DNA of 64,000 bases from Rhodospirillales bacterium. Its GTDB lineage: Bacteria > Pseudomonadota > Alphaproteobacteria > Rhodospirillales > SHVQ01. A program made the translations under genes and the position numbers. This document shows positions 53,514-62,470 of the stretch, in pieces. The notes under the pieces were generated by a model. The model saw only the letters and a list, made by a program, of their open reading frames with translations. It made no database searches and was not told where the DNA came from. Where the stretch lies: contig SHVQ01000006.1 of the NCBI GenBank assembly GCA_009694195.1, forward strand, positions 1-64,000. Direction: 5' to 3'. Positions within the stretch are counted from its first letter, which is position 1. Each line of letters begins with the position of its first letter.

Positions 53514-53973
53514 TTCGGCGACGATAAGGCGCCCTCGGCGAGGCGACACGGGGTTCACCCTGGTCGAGCTCGTGGTCGTCCTCGCCGTTCTGGCCCTCGT
53601 CTACGTGGTCGCCGTGCCGCCAATGCTCTCGCAGCTTGAAGGAGCGCGCTTGAACGCCGCCGTGCGGGCGCTGACGGGGGCGCTCAAAGAGGCCCGGGGG
53701 CAAGCGATCGCGACCGCGCGCGACGTCCGATTCACGATTGCCGACGGCGCGGGTGAGTGGCGTTTCGGCGAGCGCCGGGGAAACGCCGGCCGTGGCGTCA
53801 TGCTGCGGGTGGACGTTCCGCCGGTGGGCGAGGGCGAAAATCGAATTCACGCGATCCGGTTTTTCCCGGACGGCGCTTCGACCGGGGGACGCATCTGGGC
53901 GACGGCCGGCCAAGACCGATGGCGGATCGACGTCGATTGGTTGACCGGGCGCGTCTCCTGGCGGCCGGAGTAG
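53491..53973 (+). CDS. gspH: Minor pseudopilin GspH
   Basis: 160 residues from the ATG at 53491. The leader ends D-T-G then F-T-L-V-E-L-V. The body has the short beta-rich GspH/FimT shape (R-Q-A-I-A-T-A-R-like A-R-G-Q-A-I-A-T-A-R-D-V). It is a minor tip-proximal pseudopilin. Overlaps gspG by 23 bases. Confidence 0.88.
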   Translation: MPTLPPNDSATIRRPRRGDTGFTLVELVVVLAVLALVYVVAVPPMLSQLEGARLNAAVRALTGALKEARGQAIATARDVRFTIADGAGEWRFGERRGNAGRGVMLRVDVPPVGEGENRIHAIRFFPDGASTGGRIWATAGQDRWRIDVDWLTGRVSWRPE

Positions 53974-53978
53974 GGCCG

Positions 53979-54389
53979 ATGCGGGCGATGCCTGGTCACC
54001 GGGAGTCCGGGTTCAGCCTGATCGAAGTGCTGGTCGCCCTTGCCATCACCGCGTCGGTATTCCTTGTCGCTTCGCGCCTTTACGGCTCGGCCCTCGGCGC
54101 CACCGCGCGCTCCGAGCAGATGACCCAGGCAGCTCTCGCCGCCGAATCGAAGCTGGCAGAGCTCGGCGTGGCCGAGCCGCTCCGCGTCGGCCGCACGGAA
54201 GGTCGATTGGGCGGCGGACACCGGTGGATCGCGGAAGTGCGCGATTACCCGGGCCTATCGCCGGACCTGCAGGACCGGCTCCCTGTGCGTGCTTACGACG
54301 TTACGGTCACGATCGCGTGGGGTGCGGCCGAAGCCTCGACGGTGACGCTTCGCGCCCTCAAGCTCGCTCCCAGGCCCCGCCATGAATAG
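53979..54389 (+). CDS. gspI: Minor pseudopilin GspI
   Basis: 136 residues. Leader G-H-R-E-S-G then F-S-L-I-E-V-L-V-A-L-A, followed by A-E-S-K-L-A-E-L, which is characteristic of GspI. Part of the I-J-K tip complex. Its end overlaps gspJ by eight bases. Confidence 0.9.
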   Translation: MRAMPGHRESGFSLIEVLVALAITASVFLVASRLYGSALGATARSEQMTQAALAAESKLAELGVAEPLRVGRTEGRLGGGHRWIAEVRDYPGLSPDLQDRLPVRAYDVTVTIAWGAAEASTVTLRALKLAPRPRHE

Positions 54390-54999
54390 ACAGCGCGAAG
54401 CCGGCCTCACGCTGGTCGAATTGCTGGTTGCGCTCGCCATTCTGGCGCTGATCGCGACTCTGATCTCGAATGCGATGGCGATCGGGGCGGCCGGAACCGA
54501 GACCGTCGATCGCAGAGCCGAATGGGCCGACGAGCTCCGCCTCGGGCAATCGACGATCCGGCGCCATCTCGCGGAAGCGCGACCGGTCCGGTGGCCGGAC
54601 GGCCGGCGCTCGGTGATCGCCTTCGACGGCAACGCTGACTCCGTGAGCTTCATCTCCGTGGTGCCGGCGTGGCCGGGTGCGGCGGGCCTCTACCTCGTGC
54701 GCTTTCAGCTCGTCGGCGGCGAGCTCGTGATGACGCGGCGCATCACGGCCGGCGAGTCGCCGGAGTTCGCATTCGACCGTCACTCCGAGCGGCGCGTTCT
54801 GGCGACCGGTGTATCGACCCTCCGGTTCGCCTATTTCGGCACGGACGATCCAAGGCAACCGGCGGGATGGAGCGACCGCTGGCACCAGCGGAGTCGTCTT
54901 CCCAGCCTTGTCAGCCTGAACATCGCTTATGCGGACCCTGCGAAAGGGCGGTGGCCGACGTTGACGGTTGCGCCCGTATTGGACGCGCAGCCGCGGTGA
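54382..54999 (+). CDS. gspJ: Minor pseudopilin GspJ
   Basis: 205 residues. Leader M-N-R-Q-R-E-A-G then L-T-L-V-E-L-L-V-A-L. A beta-rich body carries the family's V-S-F-I-S-V-V-P-like strand. Forms the tip with GspI and GspK. Good fit by order and length. Confidence 0.9.
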   Translation: MNRQREAGLTLVELLVALAILALIATLISNAMAIGAAGTETVDRRAEWADELRLGQSTIRRHLAEARPVRWPDGRRSVIAFDGNADSVSFISVVPAWPGAAGLYLVRFQLVGGELVMTRRITAGESPEFAFDRHSERRVLATGVSTLRFAYFGTDDPRQPAGWSDRWHQRSRLPSLVSLNIAYADPAKGRWPTLTVAPVLDAQPR

Positions 55000-55006
55000 G
55001 GACGCC

Positions 55007-55897
55007 ATGAATCTCCGACGCAATCGTGAGCGAGGTGTCGCGCTTCTGATGGTTTTGTGGATGCTGGCGCTGATGGCGGCGATTGCCGTCGTGATGGCGA
55101 CGACGGCCCGTACGGAAAGCCGTCTCGCGCGCAACCTGGTGGAGGAGGTTCGCGCCCGTGCCGCGGCGCAGGCCGGCGTTTCCCATGCGATCCTGATGCT
55201 GCTCGACCCGAAAGCCAAGCGCCGGCCGGGGCCCGACGGGGATGAGACGCTCACGGTCGATGTGCTCGGAAGCAAGGTCAACCTTTCCATTCGCGACGAA
55301 TGCGGGAAGGTCGACATCAATACGGGATGGGGAACCCTCCTCTTGGGGCTCGTTCGTCAATATACCGGGGACGAACAGGCGCAAGCCCTCAGCCAAGCGA
55401 TTCTCGACTGGCGCGATCCTGACCACCGGCGGCGTCCGCGCGGTGCCGAAGACGATGATTACGCGACCGCCCACCGGGTGCACGGCGCCCGCGACGGTCT
55501 GTTCGAAACCGTCGACGAACTGCAGCAGGTCCTCGGCATGAGCCCCGGCCTCTATGCGCGCCTCGCCCCCGACATTACGATCGACTGTCTGAACGCAGGC
55601 GTCGATCCGGCATCGGCGGCGCGCGCGGTGCTGGCGGCGATTCCAGGGGTGGAACCGCTGGAGCTCGAGACGTTTCTCCGCGCGCGAGGTGCAGCGCAAA
55701 ATGGGCAGCTCCCCGAGCTCGACGGCGGCGAGGAGTATACGGAGACTTCGCCCGCCCAAGTTTTCGGCATTCGTGCCGTGGCCGAGCTTGCCTCCGGCGC
55801 ACGGGGCGCATGGCAAGCCGTCGTGTGGATCACCGAAGACCCATCGCGCCCGTTCCTCTTGCGCGCTTGGCGGCAGATCGGCGGCGAAAATCCATGA
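55007..55897 (+). CDS. gspK: Minor pseudopilin GspK
   Basis: 296 residues from the ATG at 55007. The leader R-E-R-G is followed by V-A-L-L-M-V-L-W without glutamate at +5, as expected for the GspK tip protein. Includes D-E-C-G-K-V-D-I-N and a D-W-R-D-P-D segment, with a helical domain typical of GspK. Last gene of the O-K run. Confidence 0.92.
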   Translation: MNLRRNRERGVALLMVLWMLALMAAIAVVMATTARTESRLARNLVEEVRARAAAQAGVSHAILMLLDPKAKRRPGPDGDETLTVDVLGSKVNLSIRDECGKVDINTGWGTLLLGLVRQYTGDEQAQALSQAILDWRDPDHRRRPRGAEDDDYATAHRVHGARDGLFETVDELQQVLGMSPGLYARLAPDITIDCLNAGVDPASAARAVLAAIPGVEPLELETFLRARGAAQNGQLPELDGGEEYTETSPAQVFGIRAVAELASGARGAWQAVVWITEDPSRPFLLRAWRQIGGENP

Positions 55898-56071
55898 CGG
55901 CCGTATCGGAACTTGGTGTTGTCAACACGTTGTAGTTTACGTCTCGGTGATAACAATAATTGGTGCGCGCGTCGCAGCGCCGCGCCGACCACCTGCCGAA
56001 TGGACTCTCCAAAAAGTTCCGCGCCGCTTATACTTCGTTGCCATAAATAAATTCCGGGGGGGGAACCGGGA
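55898..56071. other. Spacer before the MORN/TPR gene
   Basis: 174 bases, locally AT-rich in a GC-rich window. It holds TTGTCAACACGTTG at about 55918-55931 and TAATAATTGG at about 55952-55961, which could carry a promoter for the following gene. No exact boxes are claimed. Confidence 0.3.
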
Positions 56072-57883
56072 GTGCCGAATTTCTGGGCCGTTCGGGCGTG
56101 CGTCCGCGCCTGGGGACTGCGGGGGAATCCCCCGCAAGCAGCCCCCTTTGGACTGCGGGGGAATCCCCCGCCGGCAATCTCCTTGCGCGCCGTTTTCGCT
56201 GGAATGGCGATCGTGATGCTGGCGGCGTCCGCTCACGCCAACAGCGGAAAGTGGATCGTCGACGAAACATCCAATTGCGGGACCAGCAATCCGTTCTTCA
56301 CGCCGGGAGAACGCATCCGCTGGCAGGGCGACTGCGCCGACGGAAAGCTCCAGGGACAGGGGACGCTCGTCTGGTACCAGAGCAACCAGGAGACGGAGCG
56401 TAACGAGGGTACCTTTCAGAAGGGCGAGTTTCACGGCGACGTGGTCACGACCTATCCCGACGGCCAGCTGGTCTACGGCCAGTACGCCGACGGCGTGCGC
56501 CACGGCCGGTTCGTCATCGTCCGGATCGACGGCCAGCACATGCGGGCAACGTACGACAAGGGCGACCTTCGGACTCAAAGCCCGATGACGGCCGCAGAAG
56601 TTGCGGCATGGCGTCGGGAGCGCTACCAGTACGTGGAGTCCCCGCCGGTCGTGGCCCCACAAGCGAGCGAACGCATCCGCGCCAAACCGGCCGCCCCGCA
56701 AGCCGAGCCTTCGGGGCCCGGCTGGGGAAAGAAGCTCCTGGGAACCGTAACGGGCTGGTTCGGCTTTGGCGACGACGAGCCGCCGGCCGCGCCTGCTGCC
56801 GTCGCGCGCACTCAGCCGGTGGCTCCGGCGAACCGTGCGCCCGCCTCGGGCTTGCAGGTCGCGTCGGCGCCTCCTTCGGCACCCATCGCCGCAGCGCGCC
56901 CGCAACCGTCCGCACCCGCGACAGCGGCGCCCGCGCCCCGCGCGCAGGCGAGCTATGGCGGGCCTGAGCCCCGGCCGCCGGCAGTGCCCCGGATTCCCGT
57001 CACCATCGTGGTTTCGGAGCCCTTCGGCGGCGATATGTACGACATGGGTGTCTTTCTTTCGGAGAGCCACCCATTCGGAAACCTGCCGACCGCGAAGTCG
57101 GCCATCCCCGTGGTGCCGGGCACCGGGTCCGGCCCGGCGAATCCCTGGACGCCTCTGCCGCGGCGCGCGCTCGATGATCCGAACGTGCAGGTGGTCGTGC
57201 AGCCGGGCCGCGCCTCTCCGCAGCTCGCGAACGGATGGAAACGCGACGCGGGAGCGGCCGAGTCCGTCGCTGCCGTCGTCCTTCCACCGCCGCCCTCGAT
57301 GGGGGTGGATGGTCTCTTCACCAGGGCCTATCAGTTGGAGCGGGCGGGCCAAGCTTTCGAGGCCGAGCAGGCCTACGAGCAGATTCTGATGAATTATCCT
57401 TCGTCGCCCTCCGCGCAGCTTGCCAACAGCCGTCTCAATGACATTCGCAAGGCGCGGCATGAGGCGACACAGGCAAGCGTTCAGCGGTTCGGCTCGGCGG
57501 CTGCCGTGGCTGCTGTCGTCGAGGAGCCTGATGACGAACCGGAAGGCGGCGCGTCGGGACGCGTCGTCGCCGTGAACTCGCCGGTGCCTGCGCGCGTCGC
57601 CACGCGAACCAACCCCCATCAGGGATTGAACACGGATTCGCCCGATCTGCACCGCCTCGTTTGTACGCGCCCCGGTCTTTACGACAACGGCGCCAAGTGG
57701 TGCGGAACCGTCCGGCGCGACGAAGGCCAGTACATCCGGGTCGAGGTCGCGGACGTCGAGCTGCCGCGCTTCGGCACCATCGGCATCAGCCGGTCCGTCT
57801 GCACGGGCAACACGTTTCTCAACTGGTTCTCGCGCGGCTCCCTCGTGCTCGTGCCGAAGACCTGCATGGTGTTCCAGAGCTAA
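56072..57883 (+). CDS. Exported MORN/TPR-containing protein of unknown function
   Basis: 603 residues from a GTG at 56072 preceded by a G-rich run. MORN-like repeats lie at about 91-170 (G-K-L-Q-G-Q-G-T-L, G-E-F-H-G-D-V-V-T-T-Y-P-D-G, G-V-R-H-G-R-F). A long Pro/Ala-rich linker follows, then a TPR-like pair at about 413-467 (A-Y-Q-L-E-R-A-G-Q-A-F-E-A-E-Q-A-Y) and a cysteine-containing end. A clear signal peptide (R-A-V-F-A-G-M-A-I-V-M-L-A-A-S-A-H-A) begins at the TTG at 56183, and an ATG lies at 56204. Everything before that is translated repeat DNA, so the true start may be 56183 or 56204. Sits inside the secretion locus, so it may be an accessory part or a substrate. Confidence 0.75.
   Translation: MPNFWAVRACVRAWGLRGNPPQAAPFGLRGNPPPAISLRAVFAGMAIVMLAASAHANSGKWIVDETSNCGTSNPFFTPGERIRWQGDCADGKLQGQGTLVWYQSNQETERNEGTFQKGEFHGDVVTTYPDGQLVYGQYADGVRHGRFVIVRIDGQHMRATYDKGDLRTQSPMTAAEVAAWRRERYQYVESPPVVAPQASERIRAKPAAPQAEPSGPGWGKKLLGTVTGWFGFGDDEPPAAPAAVARTQPVAPANRAPASGLQVASAPPSAPIAAARPQPSAPATAAPAPRAQASYGGPEPRPPAVPRIPVTIVVSEPFGGDMYDMGVFLSESHPFGNLPTAKSAIPVVPGTGSGPANPWTPLPRRALDDPNVQVVVQPGRASPQLANGWKRDAGAAESVAAVVLPPPPSMGVDGLFTRAYQLERAGQAFEAEQAYEQILMNYPSSPSAQLANSRLNDIRKARHEATQASVQRFGSAAAVAAVVEEPDDEPEGGASGRVVAVNSPVPARVATRTNPHQGLNTDSPDLHRLVCTRPGLYDNGAKWCGTVRRDEGQYIRVEVADVELPRFGTIGISRSVCTGNTFLNWFSRGSLVLVPKTCMVFQS
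56112..56172. repeat. Tandem GC hairpins TGCGGGGG-AAT-CCCCCGCA
   Basis: Two copies 36 bases apart (56118-56136 and 56154-56171). The first has the same right flank as the hairpin at 10029. Both are within the 5' part of the frame starting at 56072 and keep it open. Confidence 0.8.
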
Positions 57884-59100
57884 TGTGGGAAGCGCGTGCC
57901 TTCGCTTGCGGCATGGCCCTGTGGCTCGCCGGGCTCTCGGCGGGCTCGGCCGCCGAGCCGTCGATCAAGCTCGCCGAACCCAATCTGATTCCCGGCTATC
58001 AGTCCTATGTGGATCTTCTCGCGAGCCATATCCTGGCGGGCGCCGCGGCGGGCGGCGGGAACGGTCCGGCCGTCTACTTCGACCTCAATCGGCCGCTGAG
58101 CGAGGCGTCGGGATTTGACGGTCTCGCGGCGGCCGATCAATCGCTGATGCGGGCGGCCAAGCAGACCTACGACTTGCACCGGGCGCTCGGCGGCAGCCCG
58201 ATCGGCCAAGCCGCCCTCATTCAGCGCCGTGACGGTCGTTACTACGTCGGGCTCGACGGAGCCGGCGGGCGCTGGCTGGCGACCCCGCAGGAGGCGCTCG
58301 GCCATCTTGCCAATCAACTGACGGGGCAGCCCATATATCGACTGCCGAGCACGAAATCGACCATCTCCTGTCCCTTCCACTTCGAATGCCTCCTCTTGGG
58401 AACCTACATCGATGTCCCCATCGTCGCGTTCGTGCCGCGCGCGACGACGGTGACCCTCGAGTTGACCGCCGACGGCTTCGCGCAGGGGACCGGCGGGGTC
58501 GTCGTGCTTGTCCCGGAGGGATTTACCGTCCACCAAGTGACGCGAACCGGCGGAGATCGCATCCAGGCTCTCGTGTCGATCGGCCCCGCGGCCGTCTTGG
58601 GCGTCAACATCATCCATGCCTTCAACGAGGGACGTGCCTTTCGCCCCGTGGCGAGCTACGGGGTGCATGTGACCGCGAGCCCGGAAGAGCTTCAGGCGCT
58701 GGTCTCCGACGGCGCGGGGACAAGCGCGCCGCCGCCGCCGGCCCTTCCAGGGACCGGCCAGGTGCTCGCCTTGACGGACGACTTCGGCAACGATGCCGCG
58801 ACCGCGGTCGTGCTCAGCGGCCCGACCGCCGGCCGCATCGAAGTGGCGGATGACATCGATCTCTTCCGGGTCGTCGTCACGCAGGGGGGCACGCTCGTCG
58901 TCACCTCGTCGGGCGGCACCGACGTCAAAGCATCCCTTGAATCGATGGACGGCGCCGTCATCGCCGCCGACGACGACGGGGGGCCTTGGTACAACTTCCG
59001 GGTCGAAAGCTCGGTCGCGCCCGGAACCTATGTCGTCCGGGTCGCCCATTGCTGCAGGGGCACCGGCCGCTACGGGATTTCCTTCACGCTCAGCCCGTAG
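57883..59100 (+). CDS. Secreted protein with C-terminal PPC-like domain
   Basis: 405 residues from an ATG overlapping the previous stop (TAATG). Signal peptide about 1-24 (ends G-S-A-A-E-P). The last 100 residues form a pre-peptidase C-terminal (PPC) type beta domain: D-D-F-G-N-D-A-A-T-A, I-D-L-F-R-V-V-V, G-T-Y-V-V-R-V-A. The central part (50-290) is not recognised and has no protease motif. PPC domains occur on proteins exported by type II secretion, and the gene lies inside the gsp locus, so a T2SS substrate is plausible. Confidence 0.78.
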   Translation: MWEARAFACGMALWLAGLSAGSAAEPSIKLAEPNLIPGYQSYVDLLASHILAGAAAGGGNGPAVYFDLNRPLSEASGFDGLAAADQSLMRAAKQTYDLHRALGGSPIGQAALIQRRDGRYYVGLDGAGGRWLATPQEALGHLANQLTGQPIYRLPSTKSTISCPFHFECLLLGTYIDVPIVAFVPRATTVTLELTADGFAQGTGGVVVLVPEGFTVHQVTRTGGDRIQALVSIGPAAVLGVNIIHAFNEGRAFRPVASYGVHVTASPEELQALVSDGAGTSAPPPPALPGTGQVLALTDDFGNDAATAVVLSGPTAGRIEVADDIDLFRVVVTQGGTLVVTSSGGTDVKASLESMDGAVIAADDDGGPWYNFRVESSVAPGTYVVRVAHCCRGTGRYGISFTLSP

Positions 59101-59139
59101 CGGGCTGCGGCGGGGTCGCGCACCGCGCCAACGGCCGCA

Positions 59140-61287
59140 TCACTCTTTTTCGACGATCCGTCGAGGCTGCGTGATGCCCGTCTGCTCGCGCTGCAGGAGC
59201 GTCTGGAACTTCTGCTTCATGTCCACGCTGACATTCTTCGTCTGATCCGGATTGGCTGCGATGATCGGGCGGATCATGACGACAAGCTCCGTGCGGCTCG
59301 CCGCCTTCACTTTCTGACCAAAGAGCGCGCCGATGACCGGGATCTCGTGGAGCACCGGGATCCCCGAATTGGACTTGGACGCCGTCTCGCGGATCAGTCC
59401 TCCGAGCATGACCGAATCGCCGCTCCGGATGGAGACGGTGCTGAAGATGCTTCGGTTCTGGATGGTCGGCGAATTGATGTTGGAGGACGTCGTCGTTACG
59501 ACGTCGCTGACCTCTTGCGTGATATCGAGCGTGATCATGCCGCTTGCGTTGACGCGGGGCGTGACCTCGAGCCCGACGCCGGTACTCCGGTATTGCACCG
59601 TGTTGACGATCAGCGGATTGGTCGTGAGCGTGCTGGTCGCCGTCTGCGTGATGATCGGCACTTCATCACCGACCCGAAGGGTCGCCGACTGGTTGTTGAG
59701 GACGATCACGTTCGGCGACGAGATCATGTCGACCTCGGTCATCGCCGAAAGGGCGTCGATGACGAACCGCGCCCGCGAGTCCCCTTCGAGCGTGAAGCCG
59801 AAGCCCGGCAAGAGGCTGTTGACGACCGGCTGCACCAGACCCGACGACGTCGTTGCCGTCGTCGTTCCGCGGCTGAGCGAAATCAGCCCGTCGCCGGTGA
59901 CGCCAAGCCCGCCGTTGGAGATCGCATACTGAATTCCGTAGCGAAGCTCGTCCCTGAGCGTGACCTCGAAGATGCTGGTCTCGATCATGACCTGCAGCGG
60001 CTGGATATCCAGCTTCGCCAGCACGTCCTCGATCAGCAGGAAATCCTTCGGCGTCGACGACACGAGGAGCGCGTTGCGTTCCTCGTCGACGGCGATGCGG
60101 AGCCCGGTGCCGAGGTTGCTGTTCGAATTCATCATCCGGTAGCTCGCGCGCATGACGCTCGGCTTCTCGGCGTCGCCCGCCTTCGGCGCCTCCGAGGCCG
60201 GCGAATCGTTGCCGCTTCCTTCGGGTCCAACCCAGCCGGTCACGTCCCGGAGCGAATCCGCCAGCTTGCTCGCCCGGCTGTGCTGCACATAGTAAACGAA
60301 CACCCGCCGCTCGCTGGGGCTCCGTTCGGCGTCCAGCTTTTGGATCCACGCCCGCGCCTTCTCGATGTAGGCCATCTGCTTCGAGGCGACGAGGATGGCG
60401 CCCAATCGATCGAGTGGGATCAGCTGCACAAGGCGCGCCCCGGAGATGGCTCCGTCGACCCCGAAGATGCTCTCGAGCTCGGCGACGACCACGCGCGGAT
60501 CGGCATTCCTGAGACTGAGGACGAGGACGTTCTGGCCGGCCATCTGATCGACGTCGAAGATGTCCACCGTCTCGGAGACCAGGCGTATCTGCGGCCCCGT
60601 TCCCGCGATGATGATGACGTTCCGGCGGTTGTCGGCGTGCACGATGGAGCCCGCCGGCAGCAGCGGCTTCAGGATTTTTTCCATCTCGCTCGCGGAGATG
60701 AACTCGAGCGGAAAGACCTGCAGCCCCGCGCCGTCGGGAAGCGGGCCCCGCGCCACGCCGATGCCGCCGGCTGCGAGATCGGCGGGATCGCTGGTGCGGG
60801 TGATTCGATACACGTCGCCTTGAGCGATCAACTTCGCCTGTTGGGTCGCGAGAATGGCCTCAAGAGTCGGGATGAGCGTTGCCCGCCGCAACGGCCGGTC
60901 GGTCTTCAAGGTCACTTTGCCGGTGACGTTGGGGTCTATGACGTAGTTGACGTTGAGCACGTTCCCGAGAATGACCTTGATCACCTCGCGGAGGTCGGCG
61001 TCCGTGAAATTAAGGGTGATGTCTCCGGCGGCACCCGTTCCGCGTTTGCGATTGCCGCCCTGGCGATCGATGCTCGTCCCTTGCGTCGAGACGACCTCGT
61101 CGAACGTCGCGGTCTCGCTCTTCCAGGCCCGCTCTCGGGAAACCGGCTTCGGTGCCGAAGCCGTGGGAGCCGTCTGGGTCTGCGCCCGCGGCTGGGGTGC
61201 AGGCGGCGCCGCAACGTCGCGCACGGGCTTCGCCGTGCACGCGGCAGCCAGCAGCAGCAGTCCGGCAAGTGCCAGCCTTGCGATCAA
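59140..61287 (-). CDS. gspD: Type II secretion secretin GspD
   Basis: 715 residues, outer-membrane lipoprotein channel. Lipobox L-L-A-A-A-C with cysteine 17. After a low-complexity linker come N-domains (I-T-L-N-F-T-D-A-D-L-R-E-V-I is the N0/N1-type start) and the secretin domain with V-P-I-I-T-Q and the C-terminal L-G-G-L-I-R. The N-terminal targeting is by lipid rather than a separate pilotin gene, since none is seen. It is the last gene of the minus-strand L-M-C/N-D run and converges on the PPC gene. Confidence 0.93.
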   Translation of the reverse strand: MIARLALAGLLLLAAACTAKPVRDVAAPPAPQPRAQTQTAPTASAPKPVSRERAWKSETATFDEVVSTQGTSIDRQGGNRKRGTGAAGDITLNFTDADLREVIKVILGNVLNVNYVIDPNVTGKVTLKTDRPLRRATLIPTLEAILATQQAKLIAQGDVYRITRTSDPADLAAGGIGVARGPLPDGAGLQVFPLEFISASEMEKILKPLLPAGSIVHADNRRNVIIIAGTGPQIRLVSETVDIFDVDQMAGQNVLVLSLRNADPRVVVAELESIFGVDGAISGARLVQLIPLDRLGAILVASKQMAYIEKARAWIQKLDAERSPSERRVFVYYVQHSRASKLADSLRDVTGWVGPEGSGNDSPASEAPKAGDAEKPSVMRASYRMMNSNSNLGTGLRIAVDEERNALLVSSTPKDFLLIEDVLAKLDIQPLQVMIETSIFEVTLRDELRYGIQYAISNGGLGVTGDGLISLSRGTTTATTSSGLVQPVVNSLLPGFGFTLEGDSRARFVIDALSAMTEVDMISSPNVIVLNNQSATLRVGDEVPIITQTATSTLTTNPLIVNTVQYRSTGVGLEVTPRVNASGMITLDITQEVSDVVTTTSSNINSPTIQNRSIFSTVSIRSGDSVMLGGLIRETASKSNSGIPVLHEIPVIGALFGQKVKAASRTELVVMIRPIIAANPDQTKNVSVDMKQKFQTLLQREQTGITQPRRIVEKE

Positions 61288-61336
61288 GGTCCCCCCGGGG
61301 AGTTTAAGAGTTATATGTTATGGCCCCAGTCGGCCC

Positions 61337-61365
61337 ATCATAGGTTTCCTGCGCGCCGGAATCAA
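61337..61365 (-). promoter_or_regulatory. Putative sigma-70 promoter for gspD
   Basis: On the minus strand TTGATT (61360-61365) is followed by a 17-base spacer and TATGAT (61337-61342), a good -10 match. It lies in the 83-base gap before gspD, which is otherwise far longer than the other gaps of this run. Confidence 0.4.
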
Positions 61366-61370
61366 CGCGA

Positions 61371-61904
61371 TCAACGCGGCGCAGGGACCCCCGGCGCCGC
61401 CGCCGGAGGGGGGTCGCGGACGGAAACGCGCTCTTCCCGGTCGCCGGACCTGAGCACGACCATGTCTCCGCGGACCTCCGTGACGACCCATTCGTCGAGC
61501 TTCTCGCCCTCGGCGATGGCGACCGGCTTGTTGTCCTTGATATAGGTCACGAACACCATTCGGACGGTCGGCGTCACGACCACACCGTTAAAACGGTAGC
61601 GGCCGAGGATGGGGCCGCTTCCGGCCGCGTCCCCGGCGGCGGCACCGGCTGGCACGGCGGTCGGCGCCGGACGTCGGGTCGCCGTGAACAGGGGCCGCTC
61701 GACCATCGGGGAGAGGGCCGCGAGGGGGGGAGCCTCGAAGCGGGGGACGATGAAAGGGCTTCCCGCTGCTTCCGTGGGCTTAACGGGACGCCCCGGGGCG
61801 ATCGGGTCGCGGATCCAGGGGAGAACGGCAATGACAACGAGACAGGCGCACGCGGCTCCAAGGCCAAGCACGATGCGCCGCTCGCCTGCCGGCAGCGCAA
61901 TCAT
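61371..61904 (-). CDS. Type II secretion protein C/N-like
   Basis: 177 residues: a membrane helix at about 10-30, the R-P-L-F-T-A-T-R-R-P motif, and an HR-like beta domain (F-N-G-V-V-V-T-P-T-V-R ... A-E-G-E-K-L-D-E-W-V-V) that in GspC contacts the secretin. There is no PDZ or coiled-coil end. Overlaps gspM by four bases. GspC-like or GspN-like cannot be decided from sequence alone. Confidence 0.75.
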   Translation of the reverse strand: MIALPAGERRIVLGLGAACACLVVIAVLPWIRDPIAPGRPVKPTEAAGSPFIVPRFEAPPLAALSPMVERPLFTATRRPAPTAVPAGAAAGDAAGSGPILGRYRFNGVVVTPTVRMVFVTYIKDNKPVAIAEGEKLDEWVVTEVRGDMVVLRSGDREERVSVRDPPPAAAPGVPAPR

Positions 61905-62467
61905 GAGTCTCGAGTCCTGAACGAGAAAACGTCCATGCGGACGGCGAGGGGATTAACGACACCGACCGCGCGCGACGTCTGAGCGTGCACGAACACGTTG
62001 TCGAAGATCATGATCGGCCGGCCGTATTCGAGCGCGTGCAGGATGGTGCGAAGCGCGTTGACATCCGTCACGAACTGAACCCGGAGCCCGATGCGCTGGT
62101 AGCCCTCAATGCCGAGGGACGGGAGCGCTTCGACGCTCGTCAGCTCGGCGCCCGCGCCCGCGACAATGGACTGGACGCGCGTCTGGATGGCCGCCGCGCT
62201 GCTGCTGTCGCTCCCGACGGGCAGAAGCAGTCCCTCGAACGAGCCGCCCTGCCGCAGCGAGTCGACCAGCGGCCGCAGCTCTCGTGAGCGGTCGGCGAGT
62301 TGCTCGTAACCCGCCAATGCGGCGCGATACTGCTCAAGCCGCAAATGAGCGGATTGATAGGCGGTTCTGGCGGGCAACAGGGTCGCAACGCCAAGCCCCG
62401 CGACCACGGCGAAGAGCAACGCGAGAGCGGCGATCCGGCGCGTATGGCGAGGAAACGGCCCGACCAT
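61901..62467 (-). CDS. gspM: Type II secretion protein GspM-like
   Basis: 188 residues: short cytoplasmic N-terminus, a membrane helix at about 11-30, a coiled-coil (R-L-E-Q-Y-R-A-A-L-A-G-Y-E-Q-L) and a ferredoxin-like domain as in GspM/PilO. It fits the inner-membrane platform between L and C/N. Three bases separate it from gspL. Confidence 0.82.
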   Translation of the reverse strand: MVGPFPRHTRRIAALALLFAVVAGLGVATLLPARTAYQSAHLRLEQYRAALAGYEQLADRSRELRPLVDSLRQGGSFEGLLLPVGSDSSSAAAIQTRVQSIVAGAGAELTSVEALPSLGIEGYQRIGLRVQFVTDVNALRTILHALEYGRPIMIFDNVFVHAQTSRAVGVVNPLAVRMDVFSFRTRDS

Positions 62468-62470
62468 GTC

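Noticed and set aside
56112..56172. CRISPR-like repeat pair
   Set aside because: Only two units, each a palindromic hairpin that also occurs singly at 10029; no spacers or cas genes.
59347..61545. Long plus-strand open frame over gspD
   Set aside because: Antisense to a clear secretin; arginine- and aspartate-rich low-meaning sequence.
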